Origin: Leeuwenhoekiella sp044542075
GTDB lineage: Bacteria > Bacteroidota > Bacteroidia > Flavobacteriales > Flavobacteriaceae
DNA length: 64,000 bases
Assembly: GCF_044542075.1 (NCBI RefSeq)
Contig: NZ_JBITTU010000009.1
Location: 1 to 64,000 of the forward strand
Reading direction: 5' to 3'
The position numbers and the translations under genes are program-made. Below, piece after piece: positions 1-8,102 of this stretch. The notes beneath the pieces are model-generated. The model was given only the letters and a program-made list of their open reading frames with translations. It ran no database searches and was not told where the DNA came from. The stretch's first letter is position 1. Each line of letters opens with the position of its first letter.

Positions 1-70
1 TTTATTGTAAAATGAATTTTGAATCTTCGCGAAAATCAAGGCTTAGGGATAAAACGGCCTGTTTGAGCTC

Positions 71-136
71 TATTTTAAAGACCTAAGTCTTTAAAATAAG
101 CGAGTAGTAATAGCCCGGTCGCTGCACAAAGCAGCG
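71..136. repeat. Two adjacent inverted repeats in the leading intergenic region
   Basis: Positions 71-82 and 87-98 form a perfect 12-base inverted repeat around the loop CTAA. A second hairpin pairs 120-125 (CGCTGC) with 131-136 (GCAGCG). Neither has a T-run typical of an intrinsic terminator on the plus strand. I see no open reading frame in 1-286 on either strand that looks like a gene. From memory the surrounding text resembles dispersed intergenic repeats of Flavobacteriaceae, but I cannot confirm that here. Confidence 0.5.
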
Positions 137-286
137 AAAATCAACAAAAGCATCCTACATTATTACTGTAACTCTACACAAATAATTCAATTCATCCTTA
201 TTTATTGACATTTGGGTTTCAATAATAATGTAAATAAGTAAGCTAATTTTAAGTTTAGCCGTCTAATCAATATCTAAACACTACTT

Positions 287-697
287 ATGAAAACTACAGT
301 ACTTGCAATAGTTTTATTTTTTACAGCTAATTTAATCGCTCAAACATCTACTTCTATAACAGTAACTATAGATAATGCTGTGAGTGATGAGGGCCTGGTG
401 ATTTATGGCCTATACCCTCAATAAACTTTTATGAAAGCCTCACCTCTATTTTCTAAAAAAAGCTCTATTGAAAATGGCAAAGCTTCAGTAATCTTCGAAA
501 ATATAAAACCTGGATTATATGCTATAGTATGTTTTCAAGATATCAATGGTAATGAACAAATGGATTTTTTCTCTAATGGTATGCCAAAGGAACCTTATGG
601 TTTATCTAATAATCTTATGACTATGGGACCACCTGAGTGGGATGATTGTAAATTTGAAGTTAAGACTGAACCCGTGAATTTAGAAATTAGATTTTAA
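287..697 (+). pseudogene. DUF2141 family secreted protein, interrupted by an in-frame stop
   Basis: An ATG at 287 opens a signal-peptide-like start (MKTTVLAIVLFFTANLIAQ). The frame runs to TAA at 422-424 and continues without a frameshift to the stop at 697. The part after the stop carries typical DUF2141 features: ENGKASVIFENIKPG, a YAIVCFQDINGN segment, GMPKEPYGLSNN and a MGPPEWDDCKF end. Read through the single stop, the product is about 136 residues, the usual size for this secreted beta-sandwich family of unknown function. The TAA follows Q45 and directly precedes TFMKAS, so one base change (for example from CAA, GAA or AAA) explains the break. It may be a real nonsense mutation or a sequencing error. 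Restarting at ATG 431 would lose the signal peptide and first strands. Confidence 0.8.
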
Positions 698-808
698 CTC
701 TAATCTAAATGTAAGAATACGAGTTAGTAAAAAATTGTCTTTTTTAAATGACTTTTTTATTAAATATATCGTTTGGTCATTCTATTTTTGACACTATAAT
801 ATATATGT

Positions 809-1759
809 ATGACCATTACGCAACTTAAATATGTTTTGGCAGTAGCCGAAAATCAAAATTTTACCAAGGCAGCAGAAAAAACTTTTGTAACACAGCCTAC
901 CTTGAGTATGCAAATACAAAAGCTAGAAGATGAACTGGATATTATTATTTTTGATCGCGGAAAGAAACCAATTGAACTAACTGATATAGGTCGCAAAATT
1001 GTAATACAAGCTCGTAATATTGTAAATGAGGCAAACAGGATTACAGATATTGTAGACCAACAGAAAGGATTTATAGGTGGAGAATTTAGACTAGGAGTTA
1101 TACCTACTGTCATGCCTACACTATTACCTATGTTTCTACGTAATTTTATTAATAAGTATCCTAAGGTAAAATTGAAAATTGAAGAATTACCAACCGAAAC
1201 AATTATTGAACGACTTGAAGATGGGCATCTAGATGCAGCTATTGCAGCAACTCCACTAAACCTTGATTCTATTAAAGAACGTCCCTTATATTATGAACCT
1301 TTTGTAGCTTATATTCCTTCAAATCATAAATTACATTCTGTAGAGAAAATAACCATAGAAGATTTAGACCTTAATGATATGTTATTATTAGAAGATGGTC
1401 ATTGCTTTAGAGATGGTGTGATTAATTTGTGTAAAGCAAACCGAAATTATGAAAAAGATACCTTCTCTTTAGAAAGTGGTAGTTTTGAGACTTTAGTGCG
1501 ACTTGCTAATGAGGGTTTAGGAATGACACTTCTGCCTTACCTACATACACTTGAAATTAAAAATGAAGAGAAAAAATATTTACATTTTTTCAAAGATCCT
1601 GCACCCGCAAGAGAAGTTAGCTTACTCTATCACAAAAGCGAATTAAAAATGCAAATAATAGAATCATTGAGAACTACCATTGCCGGTGTAGTTAAAGGAG
1701 CTATTACTTTTCAAAACGTTCAAATAATTAGCCCTATTCCTCAGAAACTAAATAATTAA
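809..1759 (+). CDS. oxyR: Hydrogen-peroxide sensing LysR-type regulator OxyR
   Basis: A 316-residue LysR-family transcription factor with an N-terminal winged helix-turn-helix (about residues 1-60, with the typical TKAAEKTFVTQPTLSMQIQKLE segment split across the recognition helix) and a periplasmic-binding-like effector domain (about 90-300). The motif LLLEDGHCFRDGVINLC places cysteines at residues 199 and 208, the same positions and spacing as the redox-active pair of Escherichia coli OxyR. The protein is therefore expected to switch on peroxide-defence genes when that disulfide forms. None of the usual targets (katG, ahpC, dps) lies in this window, so it acts in trans. A TATTTTTG box at 783-790 sits 18 bases before the ATG and may be its promoter. 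A strong terminator follows directly. Confidence 0.93.
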   Translation: MTITQLKYVLAVAENQNFTKAAEKTFVTQPTLSMQIQKLEDELDIIIFDRGKKPIELTDIGRKIVIQARNIVNEANRITDIVDQQKGFIGGEFRLGVIPTVMPTLLPMFLRNFINKYPKVKLKIEELPTETIIERLEDGHLDAAIAATPLNLDSIKERPLYYEPFVAYIPSNHKLHSVEKITIEDLDLNDMLLLEDGHCFRDGVINLCKANRNYEKDTFSLESGSFETLVRLANEGLGMTLLPYLHTLEIKNEEKKYLHFFKDPAPAREVSLLYHKSELKMQIIESLRTTIAGVVKGAITFQNVQIISPIPQKLNN

Positions 1760-1771
1760 GATCATAAGAAA

Positions 1772-1797
1772 GGGCTTCTAAATAGAAGCCCTTTTTT
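1772..1797. terminator. Bidirectional intrinsic terminator between oxyR and the minus-strand 65-residue gene
   Basis: GGGCTTCTA (1772-1780) pairs with TAGAAGCCC (1783-1791) and is followed by six T. A-rich sequence on the other side lets it also end the convergent minus-strand gene at 1810. Confidence 0.85.
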
Positions 1798-1809
1798 GTA
1801 AATTTCATT

Positions 1810-2007
1810 TTATACACTAAGATAAATCATGCATTGATTAAGTTCTGGATTAGTTTTGGTTATTTCTTGAATCCAGACCCGAAGTTCTTCTATTTCGTAA
1901 GGGAGTAGTCGTTTTGCAGCCTTCTGTAATTCTTTGCAGAAAAGTACACTATCAAAACTTACTTTTTTTAAGATCGTCTTAGTATACTCAAACATTGCTC
2001 TTGCCAT
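1810..2007 (-). CDS. Small conserved-looking protein of unknown function (65 residues)
   Basis: I do not recognise a named family. The product is a soluble, mostly helical peptide with no signal sequence or membrane segment. The centre (FCKELQKAAKRLLPYEIEEL) is amphipathic and charged, followed by LRVWIQEIT, and there are two cysteines. It sits alone on the minus strand between the oxyR terminator and an AIM24-like gene, with about 130 bases to that neighbour. The ATG at 2007 gives an uninterrupted frame ending at the shared terminator, which supports it being a real gene. The sequence offers no firm clue to its role. Confidence 0.6.
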   Translation of the reverse strand: MARAMFEYTKTILKKVSFDSVLFCKELQKAAKRLLPYEIEELRVWIQEITKTNPELNQCMIYLSV

Positions 2008-2142
2008 ATTCGAATTAATTTAAGTTAGAAAATTTTTTGAGTAGTTTTAAATCAAAAGCAGTTTATTAAGATATTTCTAAATTTACTCTATTAATTCTAA
2101 AAATACTGTTAAAATGTGATGTGTACATTTAAAATATTTAGT

Positions 2143-2943
2143 TTAAAATCTGTTATCTCCATCAAGTAAATCACCAAGACCACCTAATAGACTCCCTTCT
2201 CCTTTATCTTTCCCACTCATTTGTGGAGCAGAAGCTAAAACTCGTTTTGCTAAACGGCTAAAAGGAAGCGACTGAATATATACAGTACCGGGACCGGTTA
2301 GAGTAGCAAAAAAGACCCCTTCGCCACCAAATAATGTATTTTTTATACCTCCTACAAATTCAATATCGTAATTTACCGTGTGATCAAAACCTATTATACA
2401 GCCAGTATCCACTTTCAACTTTTCTCCTGCGTGTAATTCTTTAATAAATGTTGTACCACCTGCATGCACAAATGCCATACCATCACCTTCTAGTCGTTGC
2501 ATTATAAATCCTTCTCCACCAAAAAGACCACGACCTAATTTCTTAGAAAATTCTACTCCTATTGAAACCCCTTTAGCTGCACAAAGAAATGCATCTTTCT
2601 GGCATATAAACCTCCCACCATTTTTAGTTAAATCTATAGGAATGATTTTACCTGGGTACGGAGATGCAAAACTTACTTTTCTCTTACCAACAAGGTTATT
2701 ATAAAATACCGTCATAAACATGCTTTCACCGGTAAGTAGTCGCTTACCTGCACCAAATATTTTATTTAATAAACCGGTATCATTTTTAGAGCCGTCCCCA
2801 AAAATAGTTTCCATTTTAATACCGTCTTCCATCATCATAAAAGTTCCGGCTTCAGCAATAACGCCTTCTTGTGGATCTAATTCGATCTCAACATATTGCA
2901 TTTCTTCTCCAAAAATCTGGTAATCTATTTCGTGTGCAGTCAT
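2143..2943 (-). CDS. TIGR00266/AIM24 family protein
   Basis: A 266-residue glycine-rich beta protein without signal peptide or membrane segments. The N-terminal MTAHEIDYQIFGEEMQYVEIEL start, the GESMFMTVFYN motif near residue 75-85, repeated GGEGF/GGEGV turns and a terminal segment ending GDLLDGDNRF fit the bacterial TIGR00266 family, which has the AIM24 fold related to the tryptophan RNA-binding attenuator (TRAP)-like double-psi barrel. The function is unknown in bacteria; the yeast relative is mitochondrial. It lies on the minus strand between a small orphan gene and a DUF4442 thioesterase-like gene, about 136 bases from the latter, so an operon is possible but not evident. Confidence 0.85.
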   Translation of the reverse strand: MTAHEIDYQIFGEEMQYVEIELDPQEGVIAEAGTFMMMEDGIKMETIFGDGSKNDTGLLNKIFGAGKRLLTGESMFMTVFYNNLVGKRKVSFASPYPGKIIPIDLTKNGGRFICQKDAFLCAAKGVSIGVEFSKKLGRGLFGGEGFIMQRLEGDGMAFVHAGGTTFIKELHAGEKLKVDTGCIIGFDHTVNYDIEFVGGIKNTLFGGEGVFFATLTGPGTVYIQSLPFSRLAKRVLASAPQMSGKDKGEGSLLGGLGDLLDGDNRF

Positions 2944-3079
2944 CTTAATATTTCGTTTTTTGATTAGATTGATTCTACTAATAAGTACGAGATATAAGCG
3001 AAATGTTACAGAAGTATTTTATTCTAATTAATTTTTCAATCCCTGAATCTCTTTTGTTTTGAAAGAAGGAGTAACGATT

Positions 3080-3541
3080 TTAGTTTTTACTCTTCACTCT
3101 AACAGTCCACTGAAAATCAAATGTACTAACGGTTATCCCTTCTTTATTTGTACCTACACTTTGCATCCAAAATGTTTGTCCCTCACCGGTCGCAATTGTT
3201 TTTTGAATTGCTTCTTCAATTTTATGACCGTCATTACATGTAAAAGTGATTTTGCCGGTAGCTTTTTTTGTGAATGAAGCTTTGTTATTTGCCACCAGCA
3301 TAGAAATTTTATGACCACTTTGCTTAATTTGATCTATAACCATTGCTCCGGTACTTAACTCTGCAGCCATACCCTGCACTGCCCAAAACATAGAATTAAA
3401 TGGATTCTGATTAATCCATCTATGAGTAACTGTGGTAATAGCTGTTTGAGCCGTTATAGATTTTATACGCACCCCGCATAACCAAGCCGAAGGTAGCTTA
3501 AAAAGTATAAAAGTGTTGAATTTACTAGGTGTTACAGACAT
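3080..3541 (-). CDS. DUF4442 hotdog-fold (thioesterase-like) protein
   Basis: A 153-residue single-domain protein. The pattern of an N-terminal helix (KFNTFILFKLPSAWLCGVRI), a central hot-dog helix after NPFNSMFWAVQGMAAELSTG and C-terminal strands (KITFTCNDG, TVSTFDFQWTVRV) matches DUF4442, a hotdog-fold family related to acyl-CoA thioesterases. The usual general-base residue of thioesterases is not obvious, so activity is uncertain. The substrate cannot be read from sequence. It has no close neighbour on its strand upstream; the plus-strand DUF4870 gene starts 145 bases away in the divergent direction. Confidence 0.8.
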   Translation of the reverse strand: MSVTPSKFNTFILFKLPSAWLCGVRIKSITAQTAITTVTHRWINQNPFNSMFWAVQGMAAELSTGAMVIDQIKQSGHKISMLVANNKASFTKKATGKITFTCNDGHKIEEAIQKTIATGEGQTFWMQSVGTNKEGITVSTFDFQWTVRVKSKN

Positions 3542-3659
3542 AATTAGAGTGTTATTTTGTTCAAAAATAGGCTTAACATTTCAGTTGAGTAAATTTCTTT
3601 TTTGTTAATATAAAGTTAAATTTAAGTACTATGCAATACAAAATACCTGTCTTTGTATA

Positions 3660-3667
3660 TATATTTG
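3660..3667 (+). promoter_or_regulatory. Candidate Bacteroidota -7 box before the DUF4870 gene
   Basis: TATATTTG matches TAnnTTTG and lies 19 bases before the ATG at 3687. No convincing -33 TTG is seen at the expected distance, so this is a partial match. Confidence 0.45.
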
Positions 3668-3686
3668 CATAAGAAAATAATAAGCA

Positions 3687-4199
3687 ATGGAAACTAGTAT
3701 TACAAATCATCAGAAAAACGTAGCGACATTTATTCATTTATCTGTATTTGCTCAATTTATAATTCCGTTAGGAAATTTTATAGCGCCACTATTAATTTGG
3801 GCGGCTTTAAAAAAAGAATCGATCTATGTAGATAATCACGGGAGACGTGCTCTTAACTTTCAAATGAGCACTACTCTCTATGCCATTGCCATAATACTTA
3901 TCGCGATACCCTTTATTTTATGGCAAGCAATTAATGCCTCAGATAAATTGGGGAATATTCCTGAACAATCTTTTGAGAGTTTTATTATTCCAAATGATGC
4001 TATAGGTTTAATTGTAATAGGGGTGGTCTTCGGGATACTACTATTGGCTCTTTGCATTCTTTCACTCTTCTCAGTCATTTCTGCTGCAGTAAGTGCTAGC
4101 AATGGAGAGATCTATAAATACCCTCTTAGTATAAACTTTTTAAAACCGCTTAGTGTTTCTAATGAGGAAACACCTTTAGACTCATCACCTAAAGCTTAA
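3687..4199 (+). CDS. DUF4870 domain-containing membrane protein
   Basis: A 170-residue integral membrane protein. After NHQKNVATFIHLSVFAQFIIP comes the family hallmark of a cytoplasmic turn with YVDNHGRRALNFQMS (about residues 47-62), flanked by hydrophobic segments at about 17-40, 63-83 and 108-138. This is the DUF4870 (Tic20-like) architecture; the biochemical role is unknown. It opens a plus-strand run with a PadR regulator, a PspC-domain protein and a DUF2807 lipoprotein. That arrangement is common in Flavobacteriaceae and suggests membrane or envelope homeostasis. A palindrome lies between it and the PadR gene. Confidence 0.85.
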   Translation: METSITNHQKNVATFIHLSVFAQFIIPLGNFIAPLLIWAALKKESIYVDNHGRRALNFQMSTTLYAIAIILIAIPFILWQAINASDKLGNIPEQSFESFIIPNDAIGLIVIGVVFGILLLALCILSLFSVISAAVSASNGEIYKYPLSINFLKPLSVSNEETPLDSSPKA

Positions 4200-4210
4200 G
4201 CAAAATTATT

Positions 4211-4225
4211 TCACCATAGTGGTGA
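4211..4225. promoter_or_regulatory. Perfect palindrome upstream of the PadR gene, candidate operator
   Basis: TCACCA-TAG-TGGTGA is a perfect 6+3+6 inverted repeat ending 42 bases before the PadR start. It lacks a T-run, so it is not a terminator. PadR regulators often bind palindromes in front of their own operon, which makes autoregulation a reasonable inference. Confidence 0.45.
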
Positions 4226-4267
4226 GTCAAAAACGAACAGTTATTAATCGCTTAACAATGAGAATCT

Positions 4268-4612
4268 ATGAAGATTGAAAACACAAAAGCGCAAATGCGT
4301 AAAGGTGTTTTGGAGTATTGCATCTTATCTATATTAAAAGATGAAGATGCCTATGTTGCCGAAATACTAGACACGCTAAAGGACGCCAAGTTACTGGTAG
4401 TTGAAGGTACAATTTACCCACTACTTACCAGACTTAAAAATGCCGGCTTACTTAACTATCGCTGGGAAGAATCAACCAGCGGGCCGCCTCGTAAATATTA
4501 CGGACTCACAGACACCGGAAAGCTCTTCTTAAATGAACTATCATCAACCTGGGACGACCTTCATAAAGCCGTTCAACTGGTAACCAATCATAAAGCTAAA
4601 AACAATGAATAA
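4268..4612 (+). CDS. PadR family transcriptional regulator
   Basis: A 114-residue winged-helix protein of the short PadR (PadR-s1) class. Signature parts are KGVLEYCILSIL in helix 1, EGTIYPLLTRLKNAGLL in the recognition helix (about residues 47-63) and GPPRKYYGLTDTG in the wing. Short PadR proteins act as dimeric repressors, and in Bacteroidota they usually control the downstream PspC gene. Here the stop overlaps the start of the PspC gene by eight bases, so the two are co-transcribed and probably translationally coupled. The palindrome at 4211-4225 is a candidate binding site. The inducing signal is unknown. Confidence 0.92.
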   Translation: MKIENTKAQMRKGVLEYCILSILKDEDAYVAEILDTLKDAKLLVVEGTIYPLLTRLKNAGLLNYRWEESTSGPPRKYYGLTDTGKLFLNELSSTWDDLHKAVQLVTNHKAKNNE

Positions 4613-6344
4613 GACAGTTAATATTAATCTAGCAGGTCTATTTTTTCACATAGATGAGAATGCTTATGCAAAATTACAACGCTATCTCGACGCAATTAAA
4701 AGATCGTTTACAGACGCACAGGGTCGTGAAGAAATTATTCAGGATATAGAAGCACGTATAGGTGAACTTTTTAATGAACGGGTAAAAAACGAACGTCAGG
4801 TAATAGGGCTTACCGAAGTTGACGAAGTCATTAATATAATGGGACAGCCCGAAGATTATCGTCTTGATGAAGACCTTTTTGAAGATGAGCCTGCGCCTAC
4901 ATATACTGCGAACACCTCTAAAAAATTATATAGAGATACAGATAACTCATACCTGGGTGGAGTTTGTGCTGGTTTAGGTCATTATTTTCAGATTGATGCG
5001 ATCTGGATTCGTTTAGCCCTAATCCTATTAACAATTTTCTCTTGGGGTGGTTTCATACTAATCTACATTGCTTTTTGGATATTTGTTCCTGTAGCTCGTA
5101 CGACTTCAGAAAAACTTGAAATGCGGGGAAAGGCCGTGAACATAGACAATATACAGCGTAAAGTAAAAGAGGGTTTTGACACTGTTGCAGATTCTGTAAA
5201 AAATGTTGACTATGTTAAATATGGCAATCACGCCCGCAAAGGAGCAGATTCTTTGGCGACAAGTCTGGGCACATTTGTAATGTTTATCCTCAAGGTATTT
5301 GTGAAATTCATAGGCATACTACTTGTTATAATAGGTGGCTCTACTTTAATCGCCCTGTTTGTAGCCTTAGTATCTGCAGGGACACTAGATGTATTTGGAC
5401 AACAAGGTAGAATTCTAGGTTATGCAGAGATGGTAAACACATCAGGAGCTCCTATATGGTTAATTACAGTGCTTACTTTTTTAGCGGTAGGAATACCATT
5501 CTTCATGTTGTTTTATCTAGGATTACGCATCTTAGTTAATACTTTAAAAAGATTAAGCCTAACGGCGAAATTATCTCTATTGGGTTTGTGGTTAATCTCG
5601 TTAATTGCGATTGCAGTTTTAGGTGTACGACAAGGTATGGCTACTGCTGTTGATGGAGAAGTCTTAATTACTGAAGTTATTGCAGTTAATCCTACAGATA
5701 CCCTAAAGGTAAAAATGGTAACGCAGAACCAGTATGGTGCAGACAAATACCACAATACAAGCTGGAAAATACGCACAGATGCAAATGGAAAAAAAGTAAT
5801 TTATAATAGAGATGTAAACCTAAGTATTCAAAAAAGCGATTCGCCTGAAGCGAAACTCATTATCAAAAAGAATGCCCAGGGAAGCTCTTATGAAGAAGCC
5901 GAAGAGCGCGCTGGCACTATTTACTATAACTTTAAGTATGAAAATGGTACTTTATTACTAGATAACTATTTTGTAACTGAATTAGCAAGTAAATTTAGAG
6001 ATCAAGAAGTAAATCTAATTATTGCAATACCAGAAGGAATGACTTTGCTAACAGATGAAAACATCTCTTCCTATCACAGAAGCAGATATTCAGATTTACT
6101 CGATCACGATTACATAGGGTATTATACGATTATGCAATCTAATGCCCTTGAATGTACAGATTGTCCTAAAGAAGAATTAGAAGATATAAACGATTGGGAA
6201 TATTCTGAATTAACAACTGATACAACTTCAACAGATGGTGTTTATGAATACAAAGCTAAAGTTTCTCCTAAAAAAGATGGGGTTATGGTTAAGCAGAAAG
6301 AAATTATAGATAGTGTTTATACGAAACAGGACTCAATAAATTAA
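4605..6344 (+). CDS. PspC domain-containing envelope-stress-type membrane protein
   Basis: A 579-residue membrane protein. Residues 1-90 form a soluble N-terminal region with an ALGREEIIQDIEARI-like helix. A PspC domain follows at about 106-165 (KLYRDTDNSYLGGVCAGLGHYF, then a hydrophobic hairpin). Further membrane segments lie near 218-260, 283-310 and 322-342. The last 230 residues are hydrophilic and probably periplasmic. The PspC family is named after phage shock protein C, which senses membrane damage; the longer Bacteroidota form has no assigned function. It overlaps the PadR gene by eight bases and precedes a DUF2807 lipoprotein after 28 bases, so the three form one operon. Confidence 0.9.
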   Translation: MNKTVNINLAGLFFHIDENAYAKLQRYLDAIKRSFTDAQGREEIIQDIEARIGELFNERVKNERQVIGLTEVDEVINIMGQPEDYRLDEDLFEDEPAPTYTANTSKKLYRDTDNSYLGGVCAGLGHYFQIDAIWIRLALILLTIFSWGGFILIYIAFWIFVPVARTTSEKLEMRGKAVNIDNIQRKVKEGFDTVADSVKNVDYVKYGNHARKGADSLATSLGTFVMFILKVFVKFIGILLVIIGGSTLIALFVALVSAGTLDVFGQQGRILGYAEMVNTSGAPIWLITVLTFLAVGIPFFMLFYLGLRILVNTLKRLSLTAKLSLLGLWLISLIAIAVLGVRQGMATAVDGEVLITEVIAVNPTDTLKVKMVTQNQYGADKYHNTSWKIRTDANGKKVIYNRDVNLSIQKSDSPEAKLIIKKNAQGSSYEEAEERAGTIYYNFKYENGTLLLDNYFVTELASKFRDQEVNLIIAIPEGMTLLTDENISSYHRSRYSDLLDHDYIGYYTIMQSNALECTDCPKEELEDINDWEYSELTTDTTSTDGVYEYKAKVSPKKDGVMVKQKEIIDSVYTKQDSIN

Positions 6345-6372
6345 AATCACTCATCAATCAAAATCAAATATT

Positions 6373-7107
6373 ATGACCACTCTAATTAAATTAATCATAG
6401 GTACACTAGTAGCACTTGTAATGACCTCGTGTAATTTCAATTTTGAAATGGGACAAGTTAATGGTAACGGAAATGTTGTTACTAAAAACCTCAACTTGAG
6501 TCAGGAGTTTTCTAAAATTCACAGTAGTAATGGTTGGGACATAATTTTAGAAAAAGGAACTACATCATCTGTTGTAGCAGAGATGGACGAAAATCTTCTT
6601 GAATACCTAGATGTTCACTTTGAAGGCAATACATTGCGTATAGAGACTACAGACAATTCAAACATTGGGAATGCTACATCGCGTAAAATTCATGTAACCT
6701 ATACACAATCTATTGAAGAGATCAAAGCAAGTAGCACATCTAATATTACAGCTACCGAAGCTTTAACAGGAGATCGTATAAGTTTTGATCTGTCAAGCGC
6801 AGCAACGGTAAAACTACCGGTAGAAATTCGTGAAATTATTGCAGAAGCCAGCAGTGCTGCAACATTAGATCTTGAGGGTGAAGCACAAACGGTTCGTTTT
6901 GATGCAAGTTCTGCCGCTACGATTAATGCCAAAGACCTAAAGACTGAATTTTGCGATGCAGAAGCTTCAAGTGCAGGTAGTATTCGAGTCTATGCTTCTA
7001 AAGAAATATCTTCTAAAGCTTCAAGCGCCGGCGACATAGATTACTGGGGATCTCCTAAAAAGGTAGCGGTAATTGAAAGTTCTGGTGGCAATATAAGCAA
7101 ACAATAA
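6373..7107 (+). CDS. Head GIN / DUF2807 domain lipoprotein
   Basis: A 244-residue exported lipoprotein. The signal sequence ends in LVALVMTSC, placing the lipidated cysteine at residue 20. The rest is a repetitive right-handed beta structure, with recurring SSAAT/SSAGS turns (for example ASSAATLDL, ASSAATINA, ASSAGSIRV, ASSAGDIDY), characteristic of DUF2807 (putative auto-transporter adhesin, head GIN domain). It is expected at the outer or inner membrane surface; the ligand is unknown. It ends the PadR-PspC operon and is followed by a hairpin. The similarity among repeats suggests internal duplication. Confidence 0.9.
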   Translation: MTTLIKLIIGTLVALVMTSCNFNFEMGQVNGNGNVVTKNLNLSQEFSKIHSSNGWDIILEKGTTSSVVAEMDENLLEYLDVHFEGNTLRIETTDNSNIGNATSRKIHVTYTQSIEEIKASSTSNITATEALTGDRISFDLSSAATVKLPVEIREIIAEASSAATLDLEGEAQTVRFDASSAATINAKDLKTEFCDAEASSAGSIRVYASKEISSKASSAGDIDYWGSPKKVAVIESSGGNISKQ

Positions 7108-7130
7108 AATCATCATTCATCAATCAATCA

Positions 7131-7157
7131 TAAAAGCCACAGAATACGTGGCTTTTA
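7131..7157 (+). terminator. Hairpin after the PadR/PspC/DUF2807 operon
   Basis: TAAAAGCCAC (7131-7140) pairs with GTGGCTTTTA (7148-7157) around a seven-base loop, followed by a T-rich stretch. The next gene begins only seven bases later, so the terminator and the start of the UbiA gene nearly touch. Confidence 0.75.
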
Positions 7158-7163
7158 TTATAT

Positions 7164-8102
7164 TTGGTCTTTTCCAAAAACAAAAGATTGACCTTCTTAA
7201 AACTGATTAGATATAAAAATCTGTTGTTGATTATATTAACACAGGTTCTGGTTCATTACGGCTTTTTAAAGGCATTGCATTTACCTGTACTTTTAAACCA
7301 TTTTAATTTTACACTATTAGTACTTGCAACAGTATGTATTGCTGCTGCCGGTTACATTATTAATGACTTAAATGACGTTGAAAGTGATTTAATTAACAAA
7401 CCCTCAAAAACCTATATCCCCCACTATTTTTCAGAAAACTTTGCATTTAATAGTTATCTCGTTTTTAACATTGGTGGAGTAGGTTTAGGCTTTTTATTAT
7501 GTAATCGTCTGGGGTTATCTAATTTTACTACTGTGTTTGTACTAATTTCAGCATTGCTGTATGTTTATGCAAACTTTTTAAAAAGAGTAATTCTCATTGG
7601 AAACCTAGTAGTTAGTCTCGTGGTAGCTTCAGCTATTTTTATACTTCTAATATTTGATATTTTACCTTTTTTAAACAGTTTTCAAAAAGAATTACTTACT
7701 CCATTTTCAGTCGTACGTGATTATGGGATTTTTTCCTTACTACTAAATTTTCTAAGAGAAATCGTTAAAGATATTGAAGATGCAAATGGCGATTATGCTG
7801 TGGGTATAAAATCACTGCCTATTGTTTTAGGTCTGGAGCGCACAGCAAAGATAGCTGGCTACATAAGCGTTGTTTACATTTTTACAATATTAGGCTATAT
7901 CTATTTGTATGTGCAAACCAATGTTTGGTTATTCCTGTATTTAGTATCCGCGGTGATTGTTCCGCTAGTAATATTTTGTATTAAAGCCAGGTATGCAGAT
8001 AAAAAGAAACACTACGCATATATGTCAAGAATATTGAAGTTTATTATGTTTACCGGCATCCTCTCTTTAGGTGTATTGACTTTGACTCTAAAGTTTAAAT
8101 GA
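7164..8102 (+). CDS. UbiA family prenyltransferase
   Basis: A 312-residue polytopic membrane protein of the UbiA superfamily, which joins a prenyl diphosphate to an acceptor using two aspartate-rich motifs that bind magnesium. The first is NDLNDVESD (N67, D68, D71, D75), the second KDIEDANGD (D203, D206, D210). Eight or nine hydrophobic helices are visible. Bacteroidota copies are often labelled geranylgeranylglycerol-phosphate geranylgeranyltransferase by similarity, but the acceptor is not proven. The frame has no ATG before the conserved LKLIRYKNLL segment; TTG at 7164 is the earliest usable start, seven bases after the terminator hairpin, so the start is uncertain. It overlaps the maf gene by four bases (ATGA). 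Confidence 0.85.
   Translation: MVFSKNKRLTFLKLIRYKNLLLIILTQVLVHYGFLKALHLPVLLNHFNFTLLVLATVCIAAAGYIINDLNDVESDLINKPSKTYIPHYFSENFAFNSYLVFNIGGVGLGFLLCNRLGLSNFTTVFVLISALLYVYANFLKRVILIGNLVVSLVVASAIFILLIFDILPFLNSFQKELLTPFSVVRDYGIFSLLLNFLREIVKDIEDANGDYAVGIKSLPIVLGLERTAKIAGYISVVYIFTILGYIYLYVQTNVWLFLYLVSAVIVPLVIFCIKARYADKKKHYAYMSRILKFIMFTGILSLGVLTLTLKFK

Noticed and set aside
1..286. End of an rRNA operon or another tRNA
   Set aside because: No rRNA-like conserved stretch and no cloverleaf could be found.
2720..3277. Plus-strand frames opposite the AIM24-like and DUF4442 genes
   Set aside because: Low-complexity antisense translations with no family features.
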